This document shows, one piece after another, positions 7,977-16,179 of a DNA stretch of 64,000 nucleotides. The notes under the pieces were generated by a model, which was given only the letters and a program-made list of their open reading frames with translations, searched no databases and was not told the origin of the DNA. The first letter of the stretch is position 1; each line of letters starts with the position of its first letter. The position numbers and the translations under genes were made by a program. The DNA comes from Micropruina sp. (GTDB taxonomy: Bacteria > Actinomycetota > Actinomycetes > Propionibacteriales > Propionibacteriaceae), in assembly GCA_016711205.1 (NCBI GenBank), contig JADJTM010000001.1, positions 1,054,001-1,118,000 on the forward strand, written 5' to 3'.

Positions 7977-9214
7977 TGAGTACGCCGAATGCGACGGCTC
8001 GCCGCCGTCCTGGCCGGGCGATCCTGTCGGTGGTGCTGATCGTCCTGGGCTCCCTGCTCACTCCGGTGGCGATCGCGTCCGGGTGGGCCAAGGTCGTGAT
8101 CAGCGACACCGACAACTTCGTCGCCACCTACGCGCCGCTGGTCGCCGAGCCGAAGGTGCAGGCGTACCTCACCGACCAGGTGACGACGACCATCGAGCAG
8201 CAACTCGGCTTGGATCAGTTGGTGGACGACGTCATCGACGGCCTGGTCGAGACCGTCCAGCGGCCCGTGGCGCAGCGGGCGTTGGAGGCTCTCCGGCAGC
8301 CCGCGACAGCCGGGTTACGCGCGGCGATCGAGGCGACGGCGTCGCGGGTGATCACCTCGCCCGCCTTCGCCCAGGTCTGGCAGGAGAGCCTGCGGGTGTC
8401 GCACTCGCAGGCCGTGGCCGCCCTTTCCGGCGATCCGCAGGCCTGGACGGAGATCAACTCCGAAGGCCTCGGACTGAGGCTGGGACCGCTGATCCAGAAG
8501 GTGAAGGACATCCTGGTCGAACAGGGATTCGCCCTCGCCGAACGGATCCCGGCGACCGAGAGGACCATCGTCCTGATCCGCTCCGAATCCATCGCACTGG
8601 TGCAGCTCAGCTATCGAATCGCCTACGTGGCGGGCGGCTGGCTCGGGCCGGTAGCGATCGCGCTGCTGCTGGGCGGGGTGTTCGCGGCAGTGCGGCGGCA
8701 CTTGGCCGCGGTGTGGGCAGCGGTCGGTACCGGTCTGGGCGCCCTCGTCGTGATCGCCGCCGTGGCGATCGGACGGATGGTCGCGCAGGTGAGCGTTCCC
8801 CCGTCCACGATGCCGAACGATGTCCTGCTGCTGCTCTTCGACACGGTGGGATCGGGCCTCACCGACCTGGCCGCGGCCGTCCTGATGCTGGCCACAGCGG
8901 TTGGCCTGATCGCGTGGTTCACCGGGCCGTTCAGAGGCGCGACGAACATGCGCGAAGGCTATTCGCGGCTGGTGCGGGCTGCCCGGGAGCGGGCCGACGC
9001 GAGCGGTCTGGGCACCAGAGGTTTCGGCACCTTCCTGTACTCGCAACGGGTGGCGATTCGAATCGCGATCGTGGCCCTCGCCGTGGTCATCCTGGCGCTG
9101 AACCGTCCGCTCCAGCTGGGGACGGTGCTGGGCACGACGGCGCTCACGGTTGGCTTGCTGCTGCTTCGCAGCCTGCTCGAACGCCCGCCGGCCGAGGCCG
9201 TCGAGAGCAACTGA
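7976..9214 (+). CDS. Actinobacterial integral membrane protein, function unknown
   Basis: About 412 residues: one N-terminal helix (AILSVVLIVLGSLLTPVAIA), a large soluble segment of about 170 residues rich in short helices, then four hydrophobic segments and a helix pair before the C-terminus. The ATG at 7976 overlaps the preceding stop; a GTG one codon earlier is also possible. The layout (single helix, extracytoplasmic helical domain, helix bundle) is common in conserved actinobacterial membrane proteins without known function. No catalytic motif is visible. It probably forms a two-gene unit with the preceding microprotein. Confidence 0.75.
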   Translation: MSTPNATARRRPGRAILSVVLIVLGSLLTPVAIASGWAKVVISDTDNFVATYAPLVAEPKVQAYLTDQVTTTIEQQLGLDQLVDDVIDGLVETVQRPVAQRALEALRQPATAGLRAAIEATASRVITSPAFAQVWQESLRVSHSQAVAALSGDPQAWTEINSEGLGLRLGPLIQKVKDILVEQGFALAERIPATERTIVLIRSESIALVQLSYRIAYVAGGWLGPVAIALLLGGVFAAVRRHLAAVWAAVGTGLGALVVIAAVAIGRMVAQVSVPPSTMPNDVLLLLFDTVGSGLTDLAAAVLMLATAVGLIAWFTGPFRGATNMREGYSRLVRAARERADASGLGTRGFGTFLYSQRVAIRIAIVALAVVILALNRPLQLGTVLGTTALTVGLLLLRSLLERPPAEAVESN

Positions 9215-9279
9215 AACGCTCATTCGCTGCGCCGCTTGACACTTGCGCGCCCCAGCGGATAGCTTGATCGACAGCGCTT

Positions 9280-9356
9280 GGGGCGGTAGCTCAGCCGGTC
9301 AGAGCAGGGGACTCATAATCCCTGGGTCGCGGGTTCGAGCCCCGCCCGCCCCACCA
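9280..9356 (+). tRNA. tRNA with anticodon CAU (Met elongator or Ile2)
   Basis: A complete cloverleaf: acceptor GGGGCGG (9280-9286) pairs with CCGCCCC (9346-9352), discriminator A, encoded CCA at 9354-9356. The anticodon stem GGGGA/TCCCT encloses CTCATAA, so the anticodon is CAT. The T arm is GCGGG-TTCGAGC-CCCGC. The mature acceptor end has a normal 1-72 pair, so it is not an initiator tRNA. The AGGGGACTCATAATCCCT region and following GGGTCGC resemble tRNA-Ile2, whose C34 is modified by TilS to read AUA, but elongator Met cannot be excluded. An integrase remnant begins just downstream. Confidence 0.93.
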
Positions 9357-9366
9357 GCAGATTACT

Positions 9367-9530
9367 GAACACGACCGGACTTGCCGATCAGGCGACGCTG
9401 CCACGGTCTTCGTCGCACCGGCGCAGTGATGGCCGCCCACCTGGGCGCAACCCTGGCCGACCTCCAAGCCCTTGGGCACTCGACGGCGAACGCGGCTTTG
9501 CTATACCAACACACACTGCCAAGCCAGAGG
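9367..9530 (+). pseudogene. Remnant of a tyrosine-recombinase integrase C-terminus
   Basis: Eleven bases after the tRNA a frame encodes TRPDLPIRRRCHGLRRTGA, then LGATLADLQALGHSTANAAL and LYQH. This matches the C-terminal catalytic core of phage/ICE integrases: the HXLRRTGA box holds the conserved His and Arg, LGHST follows, and the Tyr of LYQH fits the nucleophile position. Everything upstream of it is missing and a stop lies in frame at 9364-9366, so it is a truncated, non-functional remnant. Its place at a tRNA 3' end, where such integrases insert, marks an old integration scar. Confidence 0.75.
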
Positions 9531-10097
9531 TCAGTGCGCTTGCGCGTCCAACTCTGCGAGCACGGCCGCTGCAAGTTCGGTGTGTTCGGCCGGCATCTGT
9601 CTGAGTCGGGCACGCACGAGGTCGCGGGCGATGAGGCGGCCGTTGAACAGGGCGGTGACGAAAGCGCGGTCCTTCTCGCGACCAGCGCACAATTTCGCCA
9701 CGCAAAGGTCGGCCGGGTCGAGGCACAGCCCGATGTACTGCTGGCCGGTCACCGGGTCTTTGGTGGATTCGTTGCTGACCTCGACGAGGCGGTCGCGCCA
9801 GCCGAAGGGCAGTATGGACGTGGTGAGGTCGACGCCATCCATAGCGAAACCGTGCAGTTCCTCGAAGGGCGACAGTTCGCCTGCCACTCCTTCGATCAGG
9901 TCTGAGAGCCTGACCATGAGGTCGAGGTCGTCGACGTCTGGCATCACATCGACCTCGGCCGACAGGTGAGTGAGCGGGGGAAGTTCGCCGATGTCGAACG
10001 ACCCCAGAATGGACTGCGACCCAACCACGATCACCCGTTCGATTCCGGCGATGGCGCACGCGGCGCGGATCGCATGATGCAGCTGCTGCCGATTCAC
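9531..10097 (-). CDS. Nucleotidyltransferase-fold protein (DUF6036-like), likely toxin of a TA pair
   Basis: A 188-residue protein beginning MNRQQLHHAIRAACAIAG, with VIVVGSQSILGSF near residue 23 (the G-S of a nucleotidyltransferase fold) and AEVDVMPDVDDLDLMV (an acidic D-x-D-like pair) near residue 50. FGWRDRLVEV and LDPADLCVAKLCAGREKD follow; the last is typical of DUF6036/AbiEii-like proteins that are encoded with HTH partners. Its ATG overlaps the stop of the HTH gene by 4 bp, the arrangement of a toxin-antitoxin operon. The toxin role is inferred from family and context. It could equally be a repair or defence nucleotidyltransferase. Confidence 0.7.
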   Translation of the reverse strand: MNRQQLHHAIRAACAIAGIERVIVVGSQSILGSFDIGELPPLTHLSAEVDVMPDVDDLDLMVRLSDLIEGVAGELSPFEELHGFAMDGVDLTTSILPFGWRDRLVEVSNESTKDPVTGQQYIGLCLDPADLCVAKLCAGREKDRAFVTALFNGRLIARDLVRARLRQMPAEHTELAAAVLAELDAQAH

Positions 10098-10609
10098 CGC
10101 CGCATCCCGGCCAGAACGCCGAGCCGCTCATCCTCGGTCAGGAAGCCGTTCATGGGTGACACTTCGCGCATCTCGATACCGTCGGTTGAGGTGTCGACCA
10201 GGACGCGCTGCAGGTTGCGCAGACTCCGGCTCTCGATGAGGTGCTGCCAGCGGTCCAGGTTTCGCTCGTGGACGGGGCCCTGCGTGTTCGACCGCACCCG
10301 ATCTAGGTTGCGCTGCATGCGCTCCCACCCGGAATCGTCGATGCCGGTGATGCCGAGCTGGTGGGAGATGAGGCGGTGCAGTAGCCAACTGCGCCGCTTC
10401 GTGCGCTCCATCGGAACCGGGGACACCTCGAAGCCGACCTGAAGACCCAAGCTCGAAAGCATCAGCTCCAGCGTCGGCTCGGAAGGCTCAAGCTTGCCGG
10501 AGACATAGCGACTGATCTTGCTCGGAGGCACGCCGGTAACGCGGGACAACTCGACCTGGCTGATGCCGGTGGAATCCATCCCTCGCCGCAGAACCTCGCT
10601 CCTGTTCAC
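10094..10609 (-). CDS. XRE-family HTH protein, probable antitoxin
   Basis: A 171-residue protein whose first 55 residues form an XRE/Cro helix-turn-helix (ISQVELSRVTGVPPSKISRY, then VSGKLEPSEPTLELML). The rest is a charged helical region that probably contacts the partner protein. It is the first gene of a two-gene unit overlapping the nucleotidyltransferase by ATGA. The palindrome TACCA-N5-TGGTA at 10621-10635 lies 11 bp upstream of its start and is a natural candidate for autoregulation. The protein is longer than many antitoxins, which fits HTH partners of nucleotidyltransferase toxins. Confidence 0.8.
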   Translation of the reverse strand: MNRSEVLRRGMDSTGISQVELSRVTGVPPSKISRYVSGKLEPSEPTLELMLSSLGLQVGFEVSPVPMERTKRRSWLLHRLISHQLGITGIDDSGWERMQRNLDRVRSNTQGPVHERNLDRWQHLIESRSLRNLQRVLVDTSTDGIEMREVSPMNGFLTEDERLGVLAGMRR

Positions 10610-10620
10610 ACTCAGGAGCG

Positions 10621-10635
10621 TACCACTAGATGGTA
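10621..10635 (-). promoter_or_regulatory. Inverted repeat, candidate operator of the HTH/nucleotidyltransferase pair
   Basis: TACCA-CTAGA-TGGTA is a perfect 5+5 inverted repeat with a nearly palindromic centre, between the stop of the PIN-domain gene (10636) and the start of the HTH gene (10609). No other intergenic space exists here, so any promoter for the HTH pair must overlap it. Confidence 0.5.
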
Positions 10636-11052
10636 TCAGCCGAACGGATTGATCACCGCCAGGTCGGCGATGCCCTCGAAGTCGCCGACGTTGCGGGTCG
10701 CCAGGTGGTGACCGCCGCCGAGACAGATACCAGCGATCTGGGCGTCTGCCAGGCTCATTGGCCGGCCCGCGGCCTCCGCGTCAATGGCGGCCTGCGCCGT
10801 AGCCTTCGCGGCTAGCACGTCATAGACCAGGATTGCTTCCCGGAACGCGGCGAGCTGATGCTGCCAGCGCTGCTCGAGTTGGCGGCGGCGACTGCCCGCC
10901 GGCAGCCGTCCGATCCCACGCTCGATCTCTTCCACCGTCACGACGCAGATCGTGAGATCGGACGGGCCAAACGAGCCGGCCCAGGCAAGAACGATCGGAT
11001 CGGGCTCATCGCGCATGAACTCCGAGACAACGTTGGTGTCGGCGACGATCAC
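10636..11052 (-). CDS. vapC: PIN-domain ribonuclease toxin (VapC/FitB type)
   Basis: A 138-residue PIN domain protein, a Mg-dependent endoribonuclease toxin by family. Conserved acidic residues are visible: D5 in MIVADTNVVSE, E41/E42 in TVEEIERG, and D103 in MSLADAQIAG near the C-terminus. The closing ATRNVGDFEGIADLAVINPF is the usual PIN ending with the fourth acidic site. Its ATG overlaps the stop of the antitoxin gene by 4 bp. The active-site residues are intact, so the toxin may be functional. Confidence 0.92.
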   Translation of the reverse strand: MIVADTNVVSEFMRDEPDPIVLAWAGSFGPSDLTICVVTVEEIERGIGRLPAGSRRRQLEQRWQHQLAAFREAILVYDVLAAKATAQAAIDAEAAGRPMSLADAQIAGICLGGGHHLATRNVGDFEGIADLAVINPFG

Positions 11053-11285
11053 GACAGGTCGACCGGACGCGGCAGGTCCGTTCGCGGCTGCAGCGGCAGA
11101 TCCACTCCGCCGATCTCAGAGACCGTCGCGTGCAACGTCAACAGGAAGTTGGCCTCGGGCACGTCCACCGTGGCGTCCAGGATCGCGCGGACCTCCGCCT
11201 CGACCGACCGGCCGTTCTTGGCAGCCCTGCCTCGCAACCGGGCGTGCGTGCGCTCATCGAGCTGCCTGATCGTCAGGGATCCCAT
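11049..11285 (-). CDS. Ribbon-helix-helix antitoxin (FitA/VapB type)
   Basis: A 78-residue protein starting MGSLTIRQLDERTHARLRGR, with an RHH DNA-binding fold followed by AAKNGRSVEAEVRAIL, the standard FitA-like core. The start is set at 11285 because AGGAGG (complement of 11294-11299) lies 8 bases upstream; a GTG three codons earlier overlaps that ribosome site. It neutralises the downstream PIN toxin and probably represses the pair. The C-terminal tail is predicted to wrap the toxin. Confidence 0.88.
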   Translation of the reverse strand: MGSLTIRQLDERTHARLRGRAAKNGRSVEAEVRAILDATVDVPEANFLLTLHATVSEIGGVDLPLQPRTDLPRPVDLS

Positions 11286-11458
11286 CGCGGTCACCTCCTG
11301 ACAGCAATGCTAGCAAGATCTGCCACCCCACAGGTGGAGAACGCTTTCGTCGTGGACACGCCGGAGTCGATCCCGTCGATGGTGACCGTAGCCGGCGGCC
11401 GGCAGACAACGACGGCGAGCGATCCGGGATGCTGCGACTAGTGGGTCGCACGGGCGGC

Positions 11459-11926
11459 TCAGAGCCAACGGGGCACCCTGGCGGCGTAGTCCCGGAACTC
11501 GTCGCCGAAGAGGTGCGCCAAGGCTTGCTCCTCGCGCTCGACCTGTGGGGTGAGCACGGCGGCCAGAGCCGGCACCGCCACCAGCGTGCGAACTCGCCCC
11601 GTCCGCAGCGACACCGCGAGCAGACCGACCAGGAATGACAGGTAGAGCGGGTTGCGACTGAAAGCGTAGACGCCACTGGTGACCAGCGAACTGCTCAGGT
11701 GCGGGTGCGTGGGATGGACGGTCGTGTCGGCCTGGACCAGCGATAAGAAACCCGCGGCGGCGAGGGCCAGTGACCCGACGGCGACCACGTCCGAGAGCTG
11801 GGTCCGGCCCGGGTACGGACGACATCCACCGGCCAGGCGGGTGGCCAACACCTGCGCCGCGACCGCCCCAGCAGCCCACACCGGCGGCAGAATCCTCACC
11901 GTCGCCTCCTCGCTGACCGGGCCCAA
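11459..11926 (-). CDS. Isoprenylcysteine carboxyl methyltransferase / phospholipid methyltransferase family membrane protein
   Basis: A 155-residue protein with about four hydrophobic segments. The C-terminal half carries the family signature SGVYAFSRNPLYLSFLV, then REEQALAHLFGDEFRDYAAR and a final VPRWL. These make up the SAM-binding and Glu-rich ending of the ICMT/PEMT family. Bacterial members methylate unknown small lipophilic substrates; the exact substrate cannot be read from sequence. It stands alone between two TA modules. 11927-12171 downstream of its start region holds no recognisable gene. Confidence 0.8.
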   Translation of the reverse strand: MGPVSEEATVRILPPVWAAGAVAAQVLATRLAGGCRPYPGRTQLSDVVAVGSLALAAAGFLSLVQADTTVHPTHPHLSSSLVTSGVYAFSRNPLYLSFLVGLLAVSLRTGRVRTLVAVPALAAVLTPQVEREEQALAHLFGDEFRDYAARVPRWL

Positions 11927-12171
11927 CGCCGTGTCACAGCTGGAATCTAGCCCAGGCCCCGTCGTGAAGGTGACCTCCGCAGTCGACCCGCGGACGGCCA
12001 GGCCCGCCCGACGGAGACCAAGCCGTCGCCATCAGGCAGGCGGCCGCCACATACCCCTGATCACCCGGCACTACCTCGAGCAACGCGACCGCGTCGCAGA
12101 TCCGGAACTCGACCGGGAGTAGTAGGTCACCATTTGGTCCGCGACTCGCATCGTGCCGGGCAGCTGATGCG

Positions 12172-12432
12172 TCAATCGCCGTAGTGGAAGCGTGCGGCCA
12201 AGACGACGATCTGGTCGTCCTCGACCGCGTAGACCAAGCGGTGCTCCTGGGAGATGCGACGCGACCAGACGTTCCCCGATTGGTACTTCAGTGGCTCGGG
12301 CTTACCGGTGCCCTCGAACGGCGTCCGAAGGATCTCCTTCAGCAGGGAGCGGACCTTCTTGTAGGTGGCACGGTCCTTCTCGGCCCAGTAGTTGAGGTCG
12401 TCCCAGGCGGCCGAGGTGAAGGCGAGGTTCAC
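12172..12432 (-). CDS. yoeB: YoeB-family mRNA interferase toxin
   Basis: An 86-residue RelE-superfamily toxin. The YoeB pattern is clear: AWDDLNYWAEKDRATYKKV at the N-terminus, PFEGTGKPEPLKYQSGNVWS in the middle, RRISQEHRLVYAV, and a C-terminal RFHY ending containing the catalytic His-Tyr. YoeB cleaves mRNA on the ribosome at the A site. Its start overlaps the antitoxin stop by 4 bp. All expected catalytic residues appear present. Confidence 0.95.
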   Translation of the reverse strand: MNLAFTSAAWDDLNYWAEKDRATYKKVRSLLKEILRTPFEGTGKPEPLKYQSGNVWSRRISQEHRLVYAVEDDQIVVLAARFHYGD

Positions 12433-12695
12433 TCGTCGCCTTCGTCGTCCTCAGGCAGGACTCCGGTGACCAGGTTGCCGTCGTGCCACTCTTGGATCGA
12501 GCCCAGCAGTCGGCGGGCGTTCGCCGGTGTGGAGAACAGGTAACGCGTGGTCTGCCAGGCCTCGTAGTCGGTCTCAGACATCAGGACGGCGTTGCCTGCC
12601 TTGGACGTGATCCGGACCACATCGTGGTCCTGGTTCACCTGACCCAGCAGCGGGAACAGGTTCTTGCGCGCCTCGCTCGCACTCATCGTCGACAT
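12429..12695 (-). CDS. yefM: YefM/Phd-family antitoxin
   Basis: An 88-residue antitoxin starting MSTMSASEARKNLFPLLGQV, the standard YefM/Phd DNA-binding N-terminus, with VRITSKAGNAVLMSETDYEA in the middle and an acidic tail (LPEDDEGDE) that wraps the toxin. The ATG at 12695 is chosen because AAGGGG lies 6 bases upstream; a longer frame to 12782 has no ribosome site and runs through the promoter region. It forms an autoregulated pair with YoeB. Confidence 0.93.
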   Translation of the reverse strand: MSTMSASEARKNLFPLLGQVNQDHDVVRITSKAGNAVLMSETDYEAWQTTRYLFSTPANARRLLGSIQEWHDGNLVTGVLPEDDEGDE

Positions 12696-12708
12696 CACAC
12701 ACCCCTTG

Positions 12709-12735
12709 TCTCGTACTGGATATCGTACCAGAGGC
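12709..12735 (-). promoter_or_regulatory. Candidate operator/promoter of the yefM-yoeB pair
   Basis: Between 14 and 40 bp upstream of yefM the sequence has two GTAC-centred half sites (TCGTACTGGA and TCGTACCAG) and an inverted repeat CTGG-N8-CCAG. YefM-type antitoxins bind paired short sites that overlap their promoter. The assignment rests on position and symmetry only. Confidence 0.4.
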
Positions 12736-12838
12736 CGGCAGGGTGGCCACAGGCCCCCACGCACCGTGTTCGCCGCCCCCATTGACTTCAGCGATGCAGC
12801 CGTTCGTCGTGCTGGCGTGACGACGGTGCCATCGAAGG

Positions 12839-13090
12839 TCAGTCAGTCTGACCGGCTGCCAAATGGGCGGCAGCAGCGCGGTAGAAGTTCACCGCCGAAG
12901 CGTCTTGGTCGCCGGCGAGCGGCACCCCGATCGCCCCTGCGAAACGAGCCAGTTCCTCGGTCGTGTCCAGGTTGTCGTCCAACGACCATTCCACCCTGGA
13001 CCCTGGCCGTGCCAGTGGGACAGCGAGCAGGTCGAACACCTGATCGGAATGGCCGGCCAAGGCTGCGCGAATCCTCCGGTACTCCTCCAC
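12839..13090 (-). CDS. Small hypothetical protein downstream of the mannosidase
   Basis: An 83-residue acidic protein (MEEYRRIRAALAGHSDQVFD... ending AAAHLAAGQTD) starting at GTG with GGGAG upstream. No signal peptide, membrane segment or known motif is seen. Codon use is like that of its neighbours. It follows the alpha-mannosidase gene by 38 bp on the same strand and may be its last cistron. It could instead be the last remnant of the TA-rich island. Confidence 0.5.
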   Translation of the reverse strand: MEEYRRIRAALAGHSDQVFDLLAVPLARPGSRVEWSLDDNLDTTEELARFAGAIGVPLAGDQDASAVNFYRAAAAHLAAGQTD

Positions 13091-13128
13091 TACATCAACT
13101 CCCGTTCCTGTTCGGGTCTCCGACCGGC

Positions 13129-16100
13129 TCAGCCTCGCTGATGCGGTTCGGGGCGGGGGAAGCGGACGGTGCGGACCTCGAACGGTGTCAGTGACAGGCG
13201 CACGCCGCCGGTTGCGTCGGTGTCAGCTCGGTTCTCCGGTTCGGGGAGTGGCTCCTCGAGGAGGCTGACCACTGCCGGGGCGTCGTGGCGGCAGGCGAGC
13301 GTGAGTTCGCCTTCCGTCCGCTTGCCGAGGGACTCGTACACCCTGACCACGAGGTCGCCGGAGCGGTCAGCCGCGAGCTTGACGCTGGAGACGACGATGC
13401 CGTCCCCGGCGATGCTCACCAGCGGATCGAACCCGTGGTCGCCCGTGATGTGGCGGGCCGAGGTGTTGAGCAGGGCTCCGGCCTCGGTCGCCTCGGCCAC
13501 TCCGGCGCCGACGACCAGCCCGTAGCGGTGGGTGTGGGTGCCCTGGTCGGTCTGCGGATCGGGGAACCGCGGGGCACGGAGCAGCGACAGCCGGACGCAG
13601 GTGGTGACCCCGTCCGGCGTCGAGTCACGGGTGACGTCGTAGCCGTAGGTGGAATCGTTGATCAGCGCCACACCGAAACCAGGCTCCTCCACCAGCAGGA
13701 AACGATGCATCGAGCATTCGAACTTGGCCGCCTCCCAGCTGGTGTTGGTGTGGGTCACCCGCTTGTGGTAGCCGAACTGGGTCTCGGCGATGGTGTGTTC
13801 GGCGCGCACGTCCAGGGGGAATGCGACCTTCAGGAACTTCTCCGTCTCGTGCCAATCAGTGGTCTGCTGAATCTGCAGCACCCTGGACGCGGGGGCCAGC
13901 GACAGCTCCTGCCTGACCCGGGACTCCGCCGAGATGGCCCGCTCCACCACGACCTGCGCCACGCCGTTGTCGGTGGAGACCTCGATCGAGTCGACGTCGC
14001 GCAGGTCGGTGACCCGGTTGCGGTAGTACCGGTCGACGTCCCAGGCGTCCCACATGTTCGGGAAGTCCTGGTGCAGCTGCAGCAGGTTGGCTTCCTGCCC
14101 GGCGGCGATCGCTTCGCGACCGCTGGCCCGGTCGACCGCTGAGGTGATCAGGCCCTGCGACGAGATCGTGATGGCGACGAGGTCGTTGCGCAACAGGTAG
14201 CTCTCGCCGTCCCGGATCACCTCGGTGGCCTGGGCCGGCTCGGGCCGGTCCGCGGTCGCGATCGCGCCACCTGCGGGAACCCCCTGCCGCGCGAACGGTG
14301 CGGCGTTGAGCTGGATCTCGCGGTCGCCGTTCCCGACCAGGCTGGCTTGGGCCCGCTCGATGAGTGTTTCGGCGGCGCGGCGGACGCGCTCGTACTCGGC
14401 CACCGCCTCACGGTGCACCCAGGCGATCGAGGTGCCGGGCAGGATGTCGTGGAACTGGTGCAGCAGCACCTGTTGCCACAGCTCGTCGAGCTCGTCGTAG
14501 GGATAGGGCAGACCCTGCCGGACGGCGGCGGTGGCCGACCACAGCTCGGCTTCGACCAGCAGGTGTTCGGTGCTGCGGTTGCCCTGCTTGGTCCGGTGCT
14601 GGGAGGTCAAGGTCGCCCGGTGCAGTTCCAGATACAGCTCGCCGACCCACACCGGCGGCTGCGTCAGTTCGGCCCGGGTCTGGGCGAAGAAGTCGTCGGG
14701 ATGTTGCCAGGTCACCGTGGCGCTGCCTTCGAGGTCGGCCAGCCGGGCGGCCTTTCCGGCCATCTCACGAGTGGTGCCGCCGCCACCATCGCCCCAGCCG
14801 ACCGGGGCGATCGACGTCGACGCCACCCGGTTCTCCTTGAACTGGCGAGCGGCCTTGGCCACCTCCATTCCGGACAGTTGGGAGTTGTAGGTGTCCATGG
14901 ACGGGAAGTGGGTGAGCACGCGCGACCCGTCGATTCCCTCCCACATGAAGGTGTGGTGGGGGAACTTGTTGACCTGGTTCCAGGAGATCTTCTGGGTGAA
15001 GAACCACTCGAACCCGGCGCGGCGCATCAGTTGCGGCAGGGCAGGTGAGTACCCGAAGCTGTCGGGCAGCCACACGCCCTTGCACCGAATGCCGAACTCG
15101 GCTTCGAAGAACCGTTGGCCGTACAGGAACTGCCGCACCAGGGACTCCCCCGACGGCATCACCGTGTCGCTCTCGACCCACATGCCGCCGAGGGGGATGA
15201 ACCGCCCGTCGGCGACGGCCTGCTTGACCTGGGTGTAGACCTCGGGACGGTGCTGCTTGAGCCAGGCGTACTGCTGGGCGCTGGACATGCCGAACCGGAA
15301 CTGCGGATCGGCGCCGATCAGCTCGACCATGGACGAACTCGTCCGGGCCACCTTGCGGATCGTCTCGCGCACCGGCCACAACCAGGCCGAGTCGATGTGG
15401 GCATGTCCGATCGCTGCGATCGCGTGGGCACTGGGTTCTGCCGGGCTGCTCAGCACGGCGACCAGGGCTTCGCGCGCCTCGGCGGCGGTGTCGACGACGC
15501 GCTGCAGGTCGAGCCGGTCCAGAGAGTCGTCGAGGGCCTGCAAGATCTTCATCCGCCGTGGCCCGTCCGGCAGTTCGGCCTGCAGCTCCAGCAGCACCTC
15601 GAAGTCGAGGGCGAGACCGAAGACCTGCTCGGAGAAGACGGCGAGGTCCATCCTCCGGGTGGTGTAAAGCTTGCGGGGCGACGCGGTGGCGAGGTCGCCC
15701 TCGTCGGTTGGCAGGAACGGGTGGTAGTCCAGCAGCACCGGGTTGGCGGCGGCTTCGACGAACAGTTCCATCGTCTCCCCGCCGGTCGCACTCTCAGCGA
15801 CCATGACCCACTGGTTGCGGGGGTTGAGGGACTTCACCGGGCTGCAGTCGGGGCGGTAGACGAGGCCCTCGCACTGGAAGCCGGGCATGTTAGGGTCGAA
15901 GCCGAGGTCCACGACCAGTTCGACCCGCTGACCCGCCCACGCCTGCGGCACCTGCCCGGTGAGCCGGAACCATGTGGTGCTCCAGGCCGCACCCCAGGGA
16001 ATGCCCACCTCGTAGGGGGTGTAGGACAGGCCGAGGGCCTCCGCGGGCGGGATCGGCTCGCCGTCCAGTTCGTGCCAGGCAACGGTCAGCGGCACCGAGG

Positions 16101-16179
16101 GGCCGTGCACCGCCGGCCAGATCCGCTCCTTCAGGACCCGGGTGGCGCGACCGACGGTGAGTGGGATGTCGTCATGCAT
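13129..16179 (-). CDS. GH38 alpha-mannosidase
   Basis: A cytoplasmic alpha-mannosidase of 1016 residues, normal for bacterial GH38. Motifs in order: HAHIDSAWLWP (H261, D263, zinc site), GVWLPDSFGYSPALPQLMRR with D373 as the expected nucleophile, FFTQKISWNQ, ELYLELHRATLTSQHRTKQG (mid domain), and LLHQFHDILPGTSI with zinc ligand H577. The beta-rich C-terminus ends FEVRTVRFP. The start at 16179 (MHDDIPLTVG) has GAGGAG 7-8 bases upstream; an in-frame extension to 16839 has no ribosome site and non-coding composition. It hydrolyses alpha-mannosides from imported glycans; no transporter adjoins it. Confidence 0.93.
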   Translation of the reverse strand: MHDDIPLTVGRATRVLKERIWPAVHGPSVPLTVAWHELDGEPIPPAEALGLSYTPYEVGIPWGAAWSTTWFRLTGQVPQAWAGQRVELVVDLGFDPNMPGFQCEGLVYRPDCSPVKSLNPRNQWVMVAESATGGETMELFVEAAANPVLLDYHPFLPTDEGDLATASPRKLYTTRRMDLAVFSEQVFGLALDFEVLLELQAELPDGPRRMKILQALDDSLDRLDLQRVVDTAAEAREALVAVLSSPAEPSAHAIAAIGHAHIDSAWLWPVRETIRKVARTSSSMVELIGADPQFRFGMSSAQQYAWLKQHRPEVYTQVKQAVADGRFIPLGGMWVESDTVMPSGESLVRQFLYGQRFFEAEFGIRCKGVWLPDSFGYSPALPQLMRRAGFEWFFTQKISWNQVNKFPHHTFMWEGIDGSRVLTHFPSMDTYNSQLSGMEVAKAARQFKENRVASTSIAPVGWGDGGGGTTREMAGKAARLADLEGSATVTWQHPDDFFAQTRAELTQPPVWVGELYLELHRATLTSQHRTKQGNRSTEHLLVEAELWSATAAVRQGLPYPYDELDELWQQVLLHQFHDILPGTSIAWVHREAVAEYERVRRAAETLIERAQASLVGNGDREIQLNAAPFARQGVPAGGAIATADRPEPAQATEVIRDGESYLLRNDLVAITISSQGLITSAVDRASGREAIAAGQEANLLQLHQDFPNMWDAWDVDRYYRNRVTDLRDVDSIEVSTDNGVAQVVVERAISAESRVRQELSLAPASRVLQIQQTTDWHETEKFLKVAFPLDVRAEHTIAETQFGYHKRVTHTNTSWEAAKFECSMHRFLLVEEPGFGVALINDSTYGYDVTRDSTPDGVTTCVRLSLLRAPRFPDPQTDQGTHTHRYGLVVGAGVAEATEAGALLNTSARHITGDHGFDPLVSIAGDGIVVSSVKLAADRSGDLVVRVYESLGKRTEGELTLACRHDAPAVVSLLEEPLPEPENRADTDATGGVRLSLTPFEVRTVRFPRPEPHQRG

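Noticed and set aside
12696..12782. N-terminal extension of YefM to 12782
   Set aside because: It covers the promoter/operator region; the family N-terminus and an AAGGGG site match the ATG at 12695.
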